A stretch of 64,000 nt of DNA. Origin: JBMNFB01 sp050949085. Its GTDB lineage: Bacteria > Bacillota > UBA994 > UBA5500. A program made the translations under genes and the position numbers. This document shows, piece after piece, positions 22,718-30,990 of this stretch. The stretch lies in NCBI GenBank assembly GCA_050949085.1, contig JBMNFB010000001.1, positions 806,001 through 870,000 of the forward strand. The letters run 5' to 3'. The notes beneath the pieces were generated by a model. That model did not search any database. It saw only the letters and a list, made by a program, of their open reading frames with translations, and had not been told where the DNA came from. How positions within the stretch are numbered: the first letter of the stretch is position 1; the number at the start of each line of letters is the position of its first letter.

Positions 22718-24028
22718 ATGACTAGACAGAAACGCCAGCCGGCGACAGCCGAGATTCTGCGCTTTTTTGTTCCGCTGGCATTGAGCTGGATGCTCTTGAT
22801 GCTATCGCATACAATCATCAGCGCCGGCCTGGCCCGCACCACTGCTCCCACCGTGTCCACCGCCGCTTATGCTCTGGCACTCAGCGTCGCCAGCATGGCT
22901 GAGGCACCGCTGGTAATGATCCGGCAGACGACAATGGCTTTTGTCCGAAGTCGGCAGACGTTTCGCGTCGTGCGAAGTGTGTCGTTGATCAGCGTCGGCG
23001 TCTTTGCCCTGATCGTGACAGCAGTCGCCTACCAACCTTCCCTGGGCCGATTGGTCTTTCAGCGGCTTCTGGGTGTGGGAGACGAACTCCTCGCCTCTAC
23101 GCTTCACGCTTTTCGCATTGTCATGTTTTTCCCCATCGCCAGCGGTCTGCGCTGCGTCTATCAGGGCGTAATCACCGTGCGCAGGCGCACTGCCATCCTC
23201 TCCATCGCCATGATCTGCCGCGTCCTTGGTATGAGCCTCCTGATCCTGGGCTTTACCCGCTACGGCTGGGTGACTGGCTCCTGGGTAGGGGGGCTGACGC
23301 TGCTCACCGGTCTGCTGATCGAGGGAAGCATTGCCTTTTTTTCCGGGCAAAGGCTAGTGCCTGAGGGCTCGGCTGAGGTCAGGTACAAAGAAGTCTGGCG
23401 CTTCTATCTGCCGCTGGTCGCTTCCGCCCTGCTGGTCAGTATGGGAAAACCGTTTATCAACGCAGCCCTGGCCCGCATGCCCGATAGCGCTGTAGGGCTG
23501 GCCGCCTTCAGCATCGCCTCATCGCTGGCCTGGGTGTTCATCAGCGCGGTCCAGACGCTCCATCAGGTAGTGATGGTTTTTGCCCGCGATTTGGAAGGAC
23601 AGGAGGCGATACTCCGCTTCATCAAGGCCTGTTCCATCGTCGTCACGGCCGTACTCTGCCTCGTCGCCTATAGCCCGCTGGGGAACTGGGTTTTTACCAA
23701 CCTGATTGGCGCACCAGCCGAAACGCTATCGGCGACACTGGCTGCCACTCGCACCCTGGCCTGGTTCCCGCTGATCATCGGCTGGGTCGAGTATAGCACC
23801 GGACTGCTATTGCTAGAGCAATCTACCCGCGTGGTCAGTCTAGCCAAGACGATCAATCTGGGCGGAACGATCATCTTTGTGCTTCTCCTGGGCCCGCGCC
23901 TGCCAGGAGCAGTAGCGGCTCCGCTGGCTCAGCTGTTCGGCTTTGCCTGCGAAGGAGCGGTCCTCTATGCCGGCAGATGGCTGCTGGCGCGCAACGTCAA
24001 CCGACGAATCGAGCAGCTCACGGGCTAG
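22718..24028 (+). CDS. MATE/MOP-superfamily-like multidrug or lipid carrier
   Basis: 436 residues with about twelve hydrophobic segments arranged in two similar halves, as in MatE and MviN-type carriers. N-terminal PATAEILRFFVPLALSWMLLM and the repeat-like KEVWRFYLPLVASALLVSMGKPFINAALAR at the start of the second half are typical. It is a cytoplasmic-membrane carrier; substrate unknown. The ATG at 22718 follows GAGGGGATCAGG; earlier in-frame starts (to 22583) lack a ribosome site. A TATAAT at 22693 is too close to serve it. Monocistronic with a terminator after it. Confidence 0.75.
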   Translation: MTRQKRQPATAEILRFFVPLALSWMLLMLSHTIISAGLARTTAPTVSTAAYALALSVASMAEAPLVMIRQTTMAFVRSRQTFRVVRSVSLISVGVFALIVTAVAYQPSLGRLVFQRLLGVGDELLASTLHAFRIVMFFPIASGLRCVYQGVITVRRRTAILSIAMICRVLGMSLLILGFTRYGWVTGSWVGGLTLLTGLLIEGSIAFFSGQRLVPEGSAEVRYKEVWRFYLPLVASALLVSMGKPFINAALARMPDSAVGLAAFSIASSLAWVFISAVQTLHQVVMVFARDLEGQEAILRFIKACSIVVTAVLCLVAYSPLGNWVFTNLIGAPAETLSATLAATRTLAWFPLIIGWVEYSTGLLLLEQSTRVVSLAKTINLGGTIIFVLLLGPRLPGAVAAPLAQLFGFACEGAVLYAGRWLLARNVNRRIEQLTG

Positions 24029-24054
24029 CCGAGGGCCTACCAGTAAAGACAGGA

Positions 24055-24107
24055 GGAGCCGGGGATTGCATAGTAAGAGCAATTCCGCCGGCTCCTTCGT
24101 TATTTTC
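24055..24107 (+). terminator. Intrinsic terminator after the MATE-like gene
   Basis: GGAGCCGG and CCGGCTCC enclose a second stem (GGATTGC with GCAATTCC, one bulge), then TTCGTTATTTT. Confidence 0.75.
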
Positions 24108-24151
24108 CTGTGACTTAAGCGCGCCTTTTTCAAAGGCAGACTACTTCCCGG

Positions 24152-24349
24152 CCGCCTGCAGCGCTCAATCAGCCGCGGCGGATTGACGATCATTCCGGGC
24201 TGGTGAGTCCACCCGTACCCCTCGACTGTCAGCGGGTCGCCCGTCTCCAGGGCCAGGCTCCAGAATTCGTCTGGAGTGACATCGGGCTTCACCTGGCAGG
24301 CCAGCGCGTACAGGCCTGCGATGTAGGGAACTGACCAGCGACCACAGCC
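24152..24349 (-). pseudogene. C-terminal remnant of a subtilisin-like (S8) serine protease
   Basis: The minus strand reads GCGRWSVPYIAGLYALACQV followed by KPDVTPDEFWSLALETGD and a tail GWTHQPGMIVNPPRLIERC. SVPYIAGLYALA matches the region after the catalytic serine of subtilases (S-x-P-x-x-A-G), with TP-E-F-W downstream as in clostridial relatives. The frame has a TGA immediately upstream (24350-24352) and nothing subtilase-like before it, so the catalytic domain is gone. The region lies in a 560-base gap otherwise without strong genes. Confidence 0.55.
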
Positions 24350-24593
24350 TCAATCACCCACCACCTCCTTCCTCCAATTCAGCATGTTCACTATTGAATA
24401 CTCAATTTCCTTTCTATGATGCCGTTGTTTTCCAGCCTGCTTCACCCTGCGCCGTCTGCCACGGGCATATTGCCCATGCAACTATCGCAAATGATAAAGG
24501 CCATGACTGCCACAAGAAAACTCGCGGATGGCTGCGGGATATCAATGCATAAGGATCCCATCGCTTCCGACTTATGGTGAAGGGGGGAATTGG

Positions 24594-24713
24594 GTGCGCA
24601 ACCGTACTGTCGGACGTCCGCGCGTTGCAGCCCGCATGCCCAGACATGTCTGGCTGTCGCTGCTTGTGGTGCTCCTGCTGGTAACGATCGTGGTGGGAAG
24701 GCTGGCGAACTAA
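24594..24713 (+). CDS. Small single-pass membrane protein (39 aa)
   Basis: GTG start at 24594 with AAGGGGGG about 8 nt upstream. The product has a basic N-terminus (RNRTVGRPRVAARMPRH) and one membrane helix (VWLSLLVVLLLVTIVVGRL). I do not recognise it. Length, ribosome site and clear positive-inside pattern support a real gene, but no homologue can be checked here. Confidence 0.45.
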   Translation: MRNRTVGRPRVAARMPRHVWLSLLVVLLLVTIVVGRLAN

Positions 24714-24728
24714 GCGGCGCATCACCGA

Positions 24729-24917
24729 TTGCGCCAACTGACTGCAGATGAGTTTGATCAACTGAAAGAGCTGCTATCTCAGCCGCTGAAGATCAATGTC
24801 GTGCACGATGACGGGATCGAGCTCCTGCTAATCCAGCCAGAGGTGATTATCGAGATTTGGGGTCGCATCGCACATACACTAATACTACGCCCCCTGAAAC
24901 TGGGGCGTATTTTTTGA
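24729..24917 (+). CDS. Hypothetical small protein overlapping a terminator
   Basis: A 62-codon frame from TTG 24729: LTADEFDQLKELLSQPLKINVVHDDGIELLLIQPEV reads like a natural acidic protein with alternating hydrophobic residues, and follows the 39-aa ORF by 15 nt. There is no clear ribosome site. Its last ten codons and its TGA coincide with the terminator at 24887-24915, so coding is uncertain. Confidence 0.3.
   Translation: MRQLTADEFDQLKELLSQPLKINVVHDDGIELLLIQPEVIIEIWGRIAHTLILRPLKLGRIF
24887..24915 (+). terminator. Intrinsic terminator upstream of the DUF6504-dnaE operon
   Basis: ACGCCCC and GGGGCGT form a 7-bp stem with an 8-nt loop, then ATTTTTT. Its T-run merges with the -35 region of the next promoter. 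Confidence 0.85.
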
Positions 24918-24944
24918 CTCAAAGGCGAACATATGTGTTATAAT
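24914..24944 (+). promoter_or_regulatory. Promoter with LexA (SOS) box for DUF6504-dnaE
   Basis: TTGACT (24914-24919), 19-nt spacer, TATAAT (24939-24944). Between them lies CGAACATATGTGTT (24926-24939), which fits 12 of 14 positions of the Gram-positive LexA box CGAACRNRYGTTYG. A repressor bound there would cover the -10. Confidence 0.65.
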
Positions 24945-25003
24945 AGGCCTGCGGCGAACGTAAGTTTGCCCATAGTGAAAAATTCATGGAAGGTGTAGCT
25001 GCA

Positions 25004-25264
25004 ATGTCAAAACGCTATAACGAGCCGATTATGCTTCAGGTCTCCCCCGGTCAGGAGCCACAGGGGTTTGTCTGGCGGGGGCGACGCTATCAGATTGAAA
25101 GTGTCATCAAGCGCTGGACAGTGAACGGCGAGTGGTGGAAGCAGCCAGACAACCAGCGGCTGCATGCTGTGGTCACGGCCAGAGCGCGGGGGCAGTCGGG
25201 TCAATACGAAATCGTCTATCTTAAGGCAGAGCGCAAATGGATTTTACGGCATGTCTATGACTAA
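25004..25264 (+). CDS. DUF6504 family protein
   Basis: 86 residues. The pattern GFVWRGRRYQIESVIKRWTVNGEWWKQ...YEIVYLKAERKWILRHVYD matches the small DUF6504 proteins found with error-prone polymerase genes (Y-family or DnaE2 cassettes). The ATG at 25004 follows GGAAGGTGTAGC. Its last 8 nt overlap the dnaE start, so the two are coupled. Function is unknown; the context suggests a role in damage-tolerant synthesis. Confidence 0.75.
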   Translation: MSKRYNEPIMLQVSPGQEPQGFVWRGRRYQIESVIKRWTVNGEWWKQPDNQRLHAVVTARARGQSGQYEIVYLKAERKWILRHVYD

Positions 25265-28200
25265 TTTTGTGCATCTGCACGTCCACTCCAACTTCAGCTT
25301 TAAGGATGCCACTCCCCACCCGCACGAGCTGATTAAAGCGGCAGCCTATTATGAGATGCCGGCGGCGGCCATCACTGACCACGTCACCCTGGCCGGAGCG
25401 ATTCGCTTCTACCGGGCGGCCGAAGGCAGCGGCGTGCGACCGATCATCGGCAGCGAAATCGAGCTTGGAAGCGGCCATCATCTGACTCTGCTGGCCGAGA
25501 ATCTCTCCGGCTACAGCAACCTCTGTCGCCTGATCAGCCGGCTGCATCTCTCCCAGCCGGGGCAGCAGCGGCCAGTGGCCGACCTGGAGACATTGCACCG
25601 ATATCGGGACAACCTGATCTGCCTTTCCGGCTGCGCTCACTCGCAGCTGAGCCAGGATCTGCTGGCCGGAAAGCGGCAGGAAGCGCTGGACTTCTTGCGC
25701 CAGTTGACGGAAATCTTTCCGAACAGCTGCTATGTCGAACTGGAAAATCCCCGCCTGCCGGAAACGCCGGATCTGCTGGCGCAGCTGGCCCAGCTGGCCG
25801 AGGAGCTGCAGCTACCGCTGGTAGCGACTAATAATGTGCACTTTATGCGCAGGAAAGATCACCCGATCCGCGATCTGTTGACTTGTATGGGCGAGAACCA
25901 GACTATCTATCAGCCCAACCCATGGCGGCATCGGAACAACCAGCGCTATTTCAAAAACTCAAGGGTGATGAGCCGGCTGTTTGCCAGCTATCCGGACGCA
26001 TTGGCCAATACGCTGGTCATCGCTGAACGCTGCCAGCTGCAGCTGCCGCTGGGGGAATATCGCTTCCCCTATTTCAATTTGCCGGAAGGGCAGACTGCCG
26101 AGAGCTACCTTCGCCAGCTCTGCGAGGAGGGTGCCCGGGCCCGCTACGGCCGGCGCCTGCCGCCAGCAGTCACCCAGCGGCTGGAGCATGAGCTGCAGGT
26201 GATCACCCAGTTGGGCTTTTGCGAGTATTTTCTGGTGGTCTGGGATATCGTCAACTTCGCCCGCCAGAACGGCATCCGCTGTGCCGGACGCGGCTCAGCA
26301 GCCGACTCGCTGGTCACCTATCTGCTGGGGATCACGGCCATCGATCCAATAGAGTATGATCTGCTTTTCGAGCGCTTCCTCAACCCGGAACGGAAGGGTA
26401 TGCCGGATATCGATATCGATTTCGACTCCAATCGGCGTGACGAGGTGCTGGCTTACGTCTATGAGAAGTATTCCACCAGCAATGTAGCCATGGTCGGCAC
26501 GGTGAACACCATTTCGGCGCGCAGTGCGCTGCGCGAGGTGGCCAAGGCCATGGCCCTGCCTAAGGCTGAGATCGATCGCCTGGCGCGCTTTTTGCCGCAC
26601 ATCTCCGCCGATCGCATCGAAGAAGCGATTGCCGAGCTGCCAGAGCTGGCGGGCGAATTCCCTAAAGGGGAGCCCTGGGATACGCTGGTCAGGTTCTGTG
26701 CAGCGGTCAACGACTTTCCGCGCCACCTGAGCGTGCACCTTGGCGGAATGGTTATCAGCCGCGAGCCGCTGACCGACCTCGTTCCCTTGCAGTGGAGCGC
26801 CAAGGGCGTGATCATCTCGCAGTATGACAAGGATGATATCGAGGCGCTGGGGCTGGTGAAGATGGATCTGTTGGGGCTGCGCATCCTCTCGGCGGTGGAG
26901 GATACGGTGCAGGATCTGCAGCAGGAGGGCATCCGGGTAGATCTTGCTCATCTGCCGCTGGACGATCCAGCGGTCTACGCGCTGCTGCGGTCTACCAAGA
27001 CAGTGGGCGTCTTTCAACTGGAGAGCCCCGGCATGCGCGAACTGCTGGGCAAGCTGCAGCCCACCGAATTTGCCGACCTGATTGCCAACATCTCGCTGAT
27101 GCGGCCCGGGCCGATGCAGGCCAACATGGTGGAGCCGTTTATCAAGCGGCGCCACGGCAGGGAACCGGTGCTCTATGCCCATCCCTGCCTGGAGCCGATT
27201 TTAGGGTCAACTTACGGCGTGATCATCTATCAGGAGCAGGTGCTGCAGATCGCCAGCGCTCTGGCCGGCTTCACCCTGGGGCAGGCCGACTTGCTGCGCC
27301 GTTTTATGACCCATGATCGCTCCAAGGAGGAGATCGCCGGGCTGGAGGGCGAGTTCGTACAGGGGGCGAAAGCGCGCGGGGTGAGCGAGCAGGTGGCCCG
27401 AGAGGTCTTTCGCCAGCTGACAGCCTTCGCTGCCTATGGCTTTAATAAAGCCCATGCCGCCACGTTCGGGCTAACCGGCTATCATACGGCTTATCTGAAA
27501 GCGCACTACCCGGCTCACTTTCTCACTGCGCTGCTCAACAACCAGCCGATGGGCTTCTACCCGCCGCGAGTGCTGCTGCACGAGGCGCGGCTGCTGGGCA
27601 TCCCCATCCACCCCATCGACATCAACGCCAGCCAGCGCGATTTTACCGTGGAAAAGGGCGGCATCCGCGTCGGGCTGCGTGCCCTGCAGGGACTGAACGA
27701 CCAGCAGATCGCGGCCATCTGTCAGGCGCGCGCGGAACGCGCCTTCACCAGTTTTGATGATTTCATGTGGCGGGTAGCGCTGCCGGAGCAGGCTGTGGAG
27801 AATCTGATCCGCATCGGGGCCTTCCGGCAGATCGCCCCCGGCATCAATCTGCTGGCCGAGCTGGCCGCATATACGCAGCAGGGAAAGCAGCGCAAGGAAG
27901 GCCAGTTCACCCTGCCGCTACCGGTGATGCAGGCCGACGGCCAGGTCACCGCCTCGCAGCCGGTTTCGCTGAAAGAACGCATCTTTACCGAGATGGAACT
28001 GACCGGACTCTATATCTCCGGTCATCCCTTAAGCCTATACCGGGCGAAGTTGCAGCACTACGGAGTGATCGACAGTCAGCTGCTGCGCTCCTATCCCAAC
28101 GACGAGAGAGTGCGCATCGCCGGCATCGTCGTTTCGCGGCAGAAGCCGCCCACCAGAAGCAAGCAGCGCGTCATCTTCCTGACCATCGAGGATGAAGTCG

Positions 28201-28370
28201 GCCTGGTGGAGGTAACCGTCTTCTCCAACGTGCAAAAGAAATACGCCCAGGTAGCCCTGGGCGCAACACTGCTGTTGGTAGAAGGAACAACCTATCGCAC
28301 CGGACCGGAGAGCATCACCGTCACGGCGGAGCACCTCTTCGACCTGCGGCGCGTGGCGAAGGAGATATGA
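25257..28370 (+). CDS. dnaE: DNA polymerase III alpha subunit, DnaE type, probably error-prone (DnaE2/ImuC-like)
   Basis: 1037 residues from ATG 25257 (an ATG at 25251 is also possible). An N-terminal PHP domain begins FVHLHVHSNFSFKDA and AITDHVTLAG. The polymerase core has the catalytic aspartates in MPDIDIDFDSNRRDE and the GRGSAADSLVTYLLGI motif; the finger motif SLMRPGPM and KAHAATFGLTGYHTAYLKAHYP follow. Helix-hairpin-helix and OB domains are at the C-terminus (VRIAGIVVSRQK...VIFLTIEDEVGLVEVTVF). The length is shorter than replicative DnaE1 (about 1150-1200). The overlapping DUF6504 gene and LexA-like box favour a damage-inducible, error-prone polymerase. ImuA/ImuB are not in the window. 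A hairpin follows the stop. Confidence 0.88.
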   Translation: MTNFVHLHVHSNFSFKDATPHPHELIKAAAYYEMPAAAITDHVTLAGAIRFYRAAEGSGVRPIIGSEIELGSGHHLTLLAENLSGYSNLCRLISRLHLSQPGQQRPVADLETLHRYRDNLICLSGCAHSQLSQDLLAGKRQEALDFLRQLTEIFPNSCYVELENPRLPETPDLLAQLAQLAEELQLPLVATNNVHFMRRKDHPIRDLLTCMGENQTIYQPNPWRHRNNQRYFKNSRVMSRLFASYPDALANTLVIAERCQLQLPLGEYRFPYFNLPEGQTAESYLRQLCEEGARARYGRRLPPAVTQRLEHELQVITQLGFCEYFLVVWDIVNFARQNGIRCAGRGSAADSLVTYLLGITAIDPIEYDLLFERFLNPERKGMPDIDIDFDSNRRDEVLAYVYEKYSTSNVAMVGTVNTISARSALREVAKAMALPKAEIDRLARFLPHISADRIEEAIAELPELAGEFPKGEPWDTLVRFCAAVNDFPRHLSVHLGGMVISREPLTDLVPLQWSAKGVIISQYDKDDIEALGLVKMDLLGLRILSAVEDTVQDLQQEGIRVDLAHLPLDDPAVYALLRSTKTVGVFQLESPGMRELLGKLQPTEFADLIANISLMRPGPMQANMVEPFIKRRHGREPVLYAHPCLEPILGSTYGVIIYQEQVLQIASALAGFTLGQADLLRRFMTHDRSKEEIAGLEGEFVQGAKARGVSEQVAREVFRQLTAFAAYGFNKAHAATFGLTGYHTAYLKAHYPAHFLTALLNNQPMGFYPPRVLLHEARLLGIPIHPIDINASQRDFTVEKGGIRVGLRALQGLNDQQIAAICQARAERAFTSFDDFMWRVALPEQAVENLIRIGAFRQIAPGINLLAELAAYTQQGKQRKEGQFTLPLPVMQADGQVTASQPVSLKERIFTEMELTGLYISGHPLSLYRAKLQHYGVIDSQLLRSYPNDERVRIAGIVVSRQKPPTRSKQRVIFLTIEDEVGLVEVTVFSNVQKKYAQVALGATLLLVEGTTYRTGPESITVTAEHLFDLRRVAKEI

Positions 28371-28372
28371 GC

Positions 28373-28397
28373 ACGGCTCAGGGAACGACTGAGCCGT
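28373..28397. terminator. Hairpin between convergent dnaE and ECF gene
   Basis: ACGGCTCA and TGAGCCGT, 8-bp stem with a 9-nt loop, T-rich after it on the plus strand (TATGTT). Weak but placed between two converging genes. Confidence 0.55.
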
Positions 28398-28407
28398 TAT
28401 GTTCTCT

Positions 28408-28959
28408 CTAATTATGCTGTTCTGTCCAGCGGGCCAGCGTGCCACGCATGGCAGCATAGACCGGGTAGATGACGATGGAGCTGATCACGCCGCGCAGCAG
28501 GTTGAACGGGATCACCGCTGTCTTGATCAGCGGCAACCGCGCCTCGGCGGGGATGCCCCAGGCACCCAGGGCCCAGTAGTAGTTGATGAAGAACATCACC
28601 GCTGTCAGCAGGAGCGTCCCCAGCAGGAACCCACCCAGCAGACCGCGGGTGTCTCTCCAGCGTCGATAGACAAGAGCGGCACCTCCCGCATATGCCGCGC
28701 CAGAGGCAAACGCCATGAAGGCACCAATCGGTCCGCCTTCACCCTTGAAGATCAGGTGCAGCAGCGACTTCAGCAGCGAAATAACCGTCGCTGCCACCGG
28801 GCCCAGCGCAAACCCGCCCAGCACATTAGGGATATCACTGGGGTCCCACTGCAAGAACGGTGCGCTGGGAATGAGGGGGATCTGCAGCACATACATCGAG
28901 ACGAACGAGAGGGCTGCTAAAACGGAGATCATTACCAGACGGCGTGCATTGCTATGCAT
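28408..28959 (-). CDS. ribU: Riboflavin ECF transporter substrate-binding subunit
   Basis: 183 residues with about five to six membrane segments. The start MVISVLAALSF-like and the loop PLIPSAPFLQWDPSDIPNVLGGFALGP are typical of RibU-type S components, as is GPIGAFMAFASGAAYAGG. It binds riboflavin and works with a shared EcfT/EcfA1/EcfA2 module that is elsewhere. The ATG at 28959 has AAGGAGG 7 nt upstream. An FMN riboswitch and terminator precede it, so it is repressed when FMN is plentiful; this gives strong support to the riboflavin assignment. Confidence 0.9.
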   Translation of the reverse strand: MHSNARRLVMISVLAALSFVSMYVLQIPLIPSAPFLQWDPSDIPNVLGGFALGPVAATVISLLKSLLHLIFKGEGGPIGAFMAFASGAAYAGGAALVYRRWRDTRGLLGGFLLGTLLLTAVMFFINYYWALGAWGIPAEARLPLIKTAVIPFNLLRGVISSIVIYPVYAAMRGTLARWTEQHN

Positions 28960-28985
28960 TACTCTTCCTCCTTGTTTGGACACGC

Positions 28986-29016
28986 AAAAATGCCCTGGAA
29001 TGACCTCCAGGGCATT
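28986..29016 (-). terminator. Riboswitch-controlled terminator before ribU
   Basis: AATGCCCTGGA and TCCAGGGCATT form an 11-bp stem followed by T5 on the minus strand, between the FMN aptamer and the ribU start. Confidence 0.92.
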
Positions 29017-29045
29017 GTTTTCACAGCTTGCATATCAGAGAAAAG

Positions 29046-29156
29046 CAAGCACCTTCTCACATCCGGACTTTACCGTCGGTACTGGAATCTCACCAGTTCC
29101 TGCCTTGCGGCTCGTGGACTATACCACCGGTCGGGAATCTCACCCTGCCCTGAAGG
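29046..29156 (-). promoter_or_regulatory. FMN riboswitch (RFN element)
   Basis: On the minus strand the conserved blocks appear in order: TTCAGGGCAGGGTGAGATTCCC, GACCGGTGGTATAGTCCACGA, an ACTGGTGAGATTCCAGT stem, ACCGACGGTAAAGTCCGGATG and GAGAAGG. This is the complete six-stem RFN aptamer. FMN binding should favour the terminator at 28986-29016. Confidence 0.97.
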
Positions 29157-29168
29157 TTTCTACAGACG

Positions 29169-29198
29169 ATTATAGGCATCGTTCCAGGGCAGTGTCAA
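29169..29198 (-). promoter_or_regulatory. Consensus promoter of the FMN riboswitch transcript
   Basis: Minus strand: TTGACA (29198-29193), 18-nt spacer, TATAAT (29174-29169), starting transcription close to the first aptamer stem. Confidence 0.9.
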
Positions 29199-29213
29199 CC
29201 GGCAGACAAGCCG

Positions 29214-30077
29214 TTATTGGGGCGCAGCTGCATTCCCGTCCGCACCATCCTCTTTCTGCTCCAGCTGGCGCAGTTGACGCAGGATCTCTCTAGCATTGAC
29301 GACGGCATCATCCGCAAAACAGTTGTTGAACATGATGTAAACGGTACCGGTCTTGTTGGCCAATGATCTGATCCGGGGCACCCAGCTCTGCAATTCTTCC
29401 GGCGAATAGAGATAATGAAAACGCTCCACCACCGGAATATTGCGCGCAAACCAGTTCTGCCAGTTGCGGCCGTTGAAGCGAACCACCGCGATGTCGGGCG
29501 CCGTAACCGCAGTAATCGGCGGGATGGTGCGCGGCGGCGTGAACTGGGGCTCGTCCACGGCCACGTAAGGCAGGTTGTGCTCTTTCAGGAAGCGCAACGT
29601 GGCCACAGCCTGTTCGCGGTCCCTCATCCAGCTGATGTGGCGGAACTGAATGGCCAGGCGGTAGTCAGGCAGACGTTCCTGACATTCGAGGATATAGGCC
29701 CGGTTCTCTTCGCTGGCTACAAACCAGGGCGGAAACTGAAAGAGCACATAGCCCAGCTTGCCCGCCTGCTCCAGTGGCCGCAGGGCGCTCTCAAACATCT
29801 TCCAATCCAGAGGGTCAGCCTGCTGACCGCGATTGTGCAGGGTCAGGCTGCGATAGGCCTTGATGTTGAAGATAAAGTGATCCGGCGTGCGCTCGACCCA
29901 GAGGATGGAGTTACGCTCGGACGGCAGGTGGTAATACGAGCTGTCCACCTCCACCGTATCAAATTGCGTGGCGTAGAATCGCAGGCGCAACTCCGCCGTG
30001 CGCGCTTCCGCAGGATAGAAGCGGCCGCACTTGAGCAGCGTCGGGTCGGTCCAACTACAGGTGCCAACGCGGATCAT
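29214..30077 (-). CDS. DUF72 family protein (YecE-like)
   Basis: 287 residues, a TIM-barrel-like family. The motifs IRVGTCSWTDP at the N-terminus, QFDTVEVDSSYYHLPS, FIFNIKAYRSLT, YVLFQFPPWF, AIQFRHISWM, and YIMFNNCFADDAV at the end are all standard for DUF72. Function is unknown; a nuclease or sugar-phosphate role has been guessed for the family but not shown. The ATG at 30077 has GAAGGGGGG upstream; an in-frame ATG at 30098 lacks one. It is about 110 nt downstream of the ABC-2 permease gene in the same direction and may be read through. Confidence 0.87.
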   Translation of the reverse strand: MIRVGTCSWTDPTLLKCGRFYPAEARTAELRLRFYATQFDTVEVDSSYYHLPSERNSILWVERTPDHFIFNIKAYRSLTLHNRGQQADPLDWKMFESALRPLEQAGKLGYVLFQFPPWFVASEENRAYILECQERLPDYRLAIQFRHISWMRDREQAVATLRFLKEHNLPYVAVDEPQFTPPRTIPPITAVTAPDIAVVRFNGRNWQNWFARNIPVVERFHYLYSPEELQSWVPRIRSLANKTGTVYIMFNNCFADDAVVNAREILRQLRQLEQKEDGADGNAAAPQ

Positions 30078-30189
30078 CGGAGGTCCCCCCTTCTCCATCG
30101 TCAGTTTTCGGCCGAGGCATCGGTGCGGACGATGGGCGCTTGCCCCTCAGGCACTGCGCTATCCTCCCCCATTATGCTTCGCGCTCTCC

Positions 30190-30990
30190 CTACGCCGTAA
30201 TATCCTTGCGTTGGTAGAAATAGTAGCTCAGGCCGACAAAAAGCGTGATTAGTCCGAGGGCCAGGGCAGTGTAGCCGCCCTCCACTCCGCCGTTAGCGAC
30301 GATCTCTGCCGCATCGGCATAGCGGAAGGGGCTCAAATGGCGTAACCAGCCGGCCCGCTCTGATAACTCGCCGATCATGTCAAGAAAGAAGGTGGCAAGC
30401 ACTAAACCCACTGCCGCCGGTGTCGTGCCCCTGGCCTTGGGCAGCAGCAACGAGAGGAAAATGCCGGCGCAGTAGAACAGGAGGTGCTGGATCAGACAGG
30501 CCAGGAAGAGATGCAGCGCCACGACATGATCATAAGGCCCCTGCTGGTAGAGCTCAAAGCCCAGGAAAGAGACGGCGCAGGCGACGACGTTCAGCCCAGT
30601 GACGAGGATAGCGCCCGCCAGCAACTTCTGAGTGATGATCTGCGCGCGACTGACCGGCTTTGCCAGCAGGAATTCGATGGTATGCTCGCCCTCTTCCTTG
30701 GAGACAATCCCCGCCCCCAGCATAGCCACATAGACGCTGCCAAAAAGCGTGAGCATCAGGTGGCCCTCAGCGCCGAACCAGCCGAGGAGATCATCCATGC
30801 GCAACTGGTCGAGGTTGAACGCTGCAGAAAACTCGGGTGGCATCTGGGAGAAAAGCTCGGTCCATTTGTCGCCGTCCCGGGCGATGGCCGGGAAAAAGCT
30901 GAGCACATAGAAGATGAGCAGAGCGATGGAAGCGCTCCAGATCAGCCAGGCCTTCCAATTGCGTTTTAGCTCGCGGCGAACGATGTTCAT
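30190..30990 (-). CDS. ABC-2 type transporter permease
   Basis: 266 residues with six membrane segments and a first-loop region with PEFSAAFNLDQLRMDDLLGWF. The sequence ...EEGEHTIEFLLAKPVSRAQIITQK, directly after the third segment, is the coupling loop typical of BcrB/NatB-like permeases. Its start overlaps the ATPase stop by 4 nt (ATGA). The pair could act in antibiotic or peptide export, or sodium efflux; nothing in the sequence fixes the substrate. Confidence 0.83.
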   Translation of the reverse strand: MNIVRRELKRNWKAWLIWSASIALLIFYVLSFFPAIARDGDKWTELFSQMPPEFSAAFNLDQLRMDDLLGWFGAEGHLMLTLFGSVYVAMLGAGIVSKEEGEHTIEFLLAKPVSRAQIITQKLLAGAILVTGLNVVACAVSFLGFELYQQGPYDHVVALHLFLACLIQHLLFYCAGIFLSLLLPKARGTTPAAVGLVLATFFLDMIGELSERAGWLRHLSPFRYADAAEIVANGGVEGGYTALALGLITLFVGLSYYFYQRKDITA

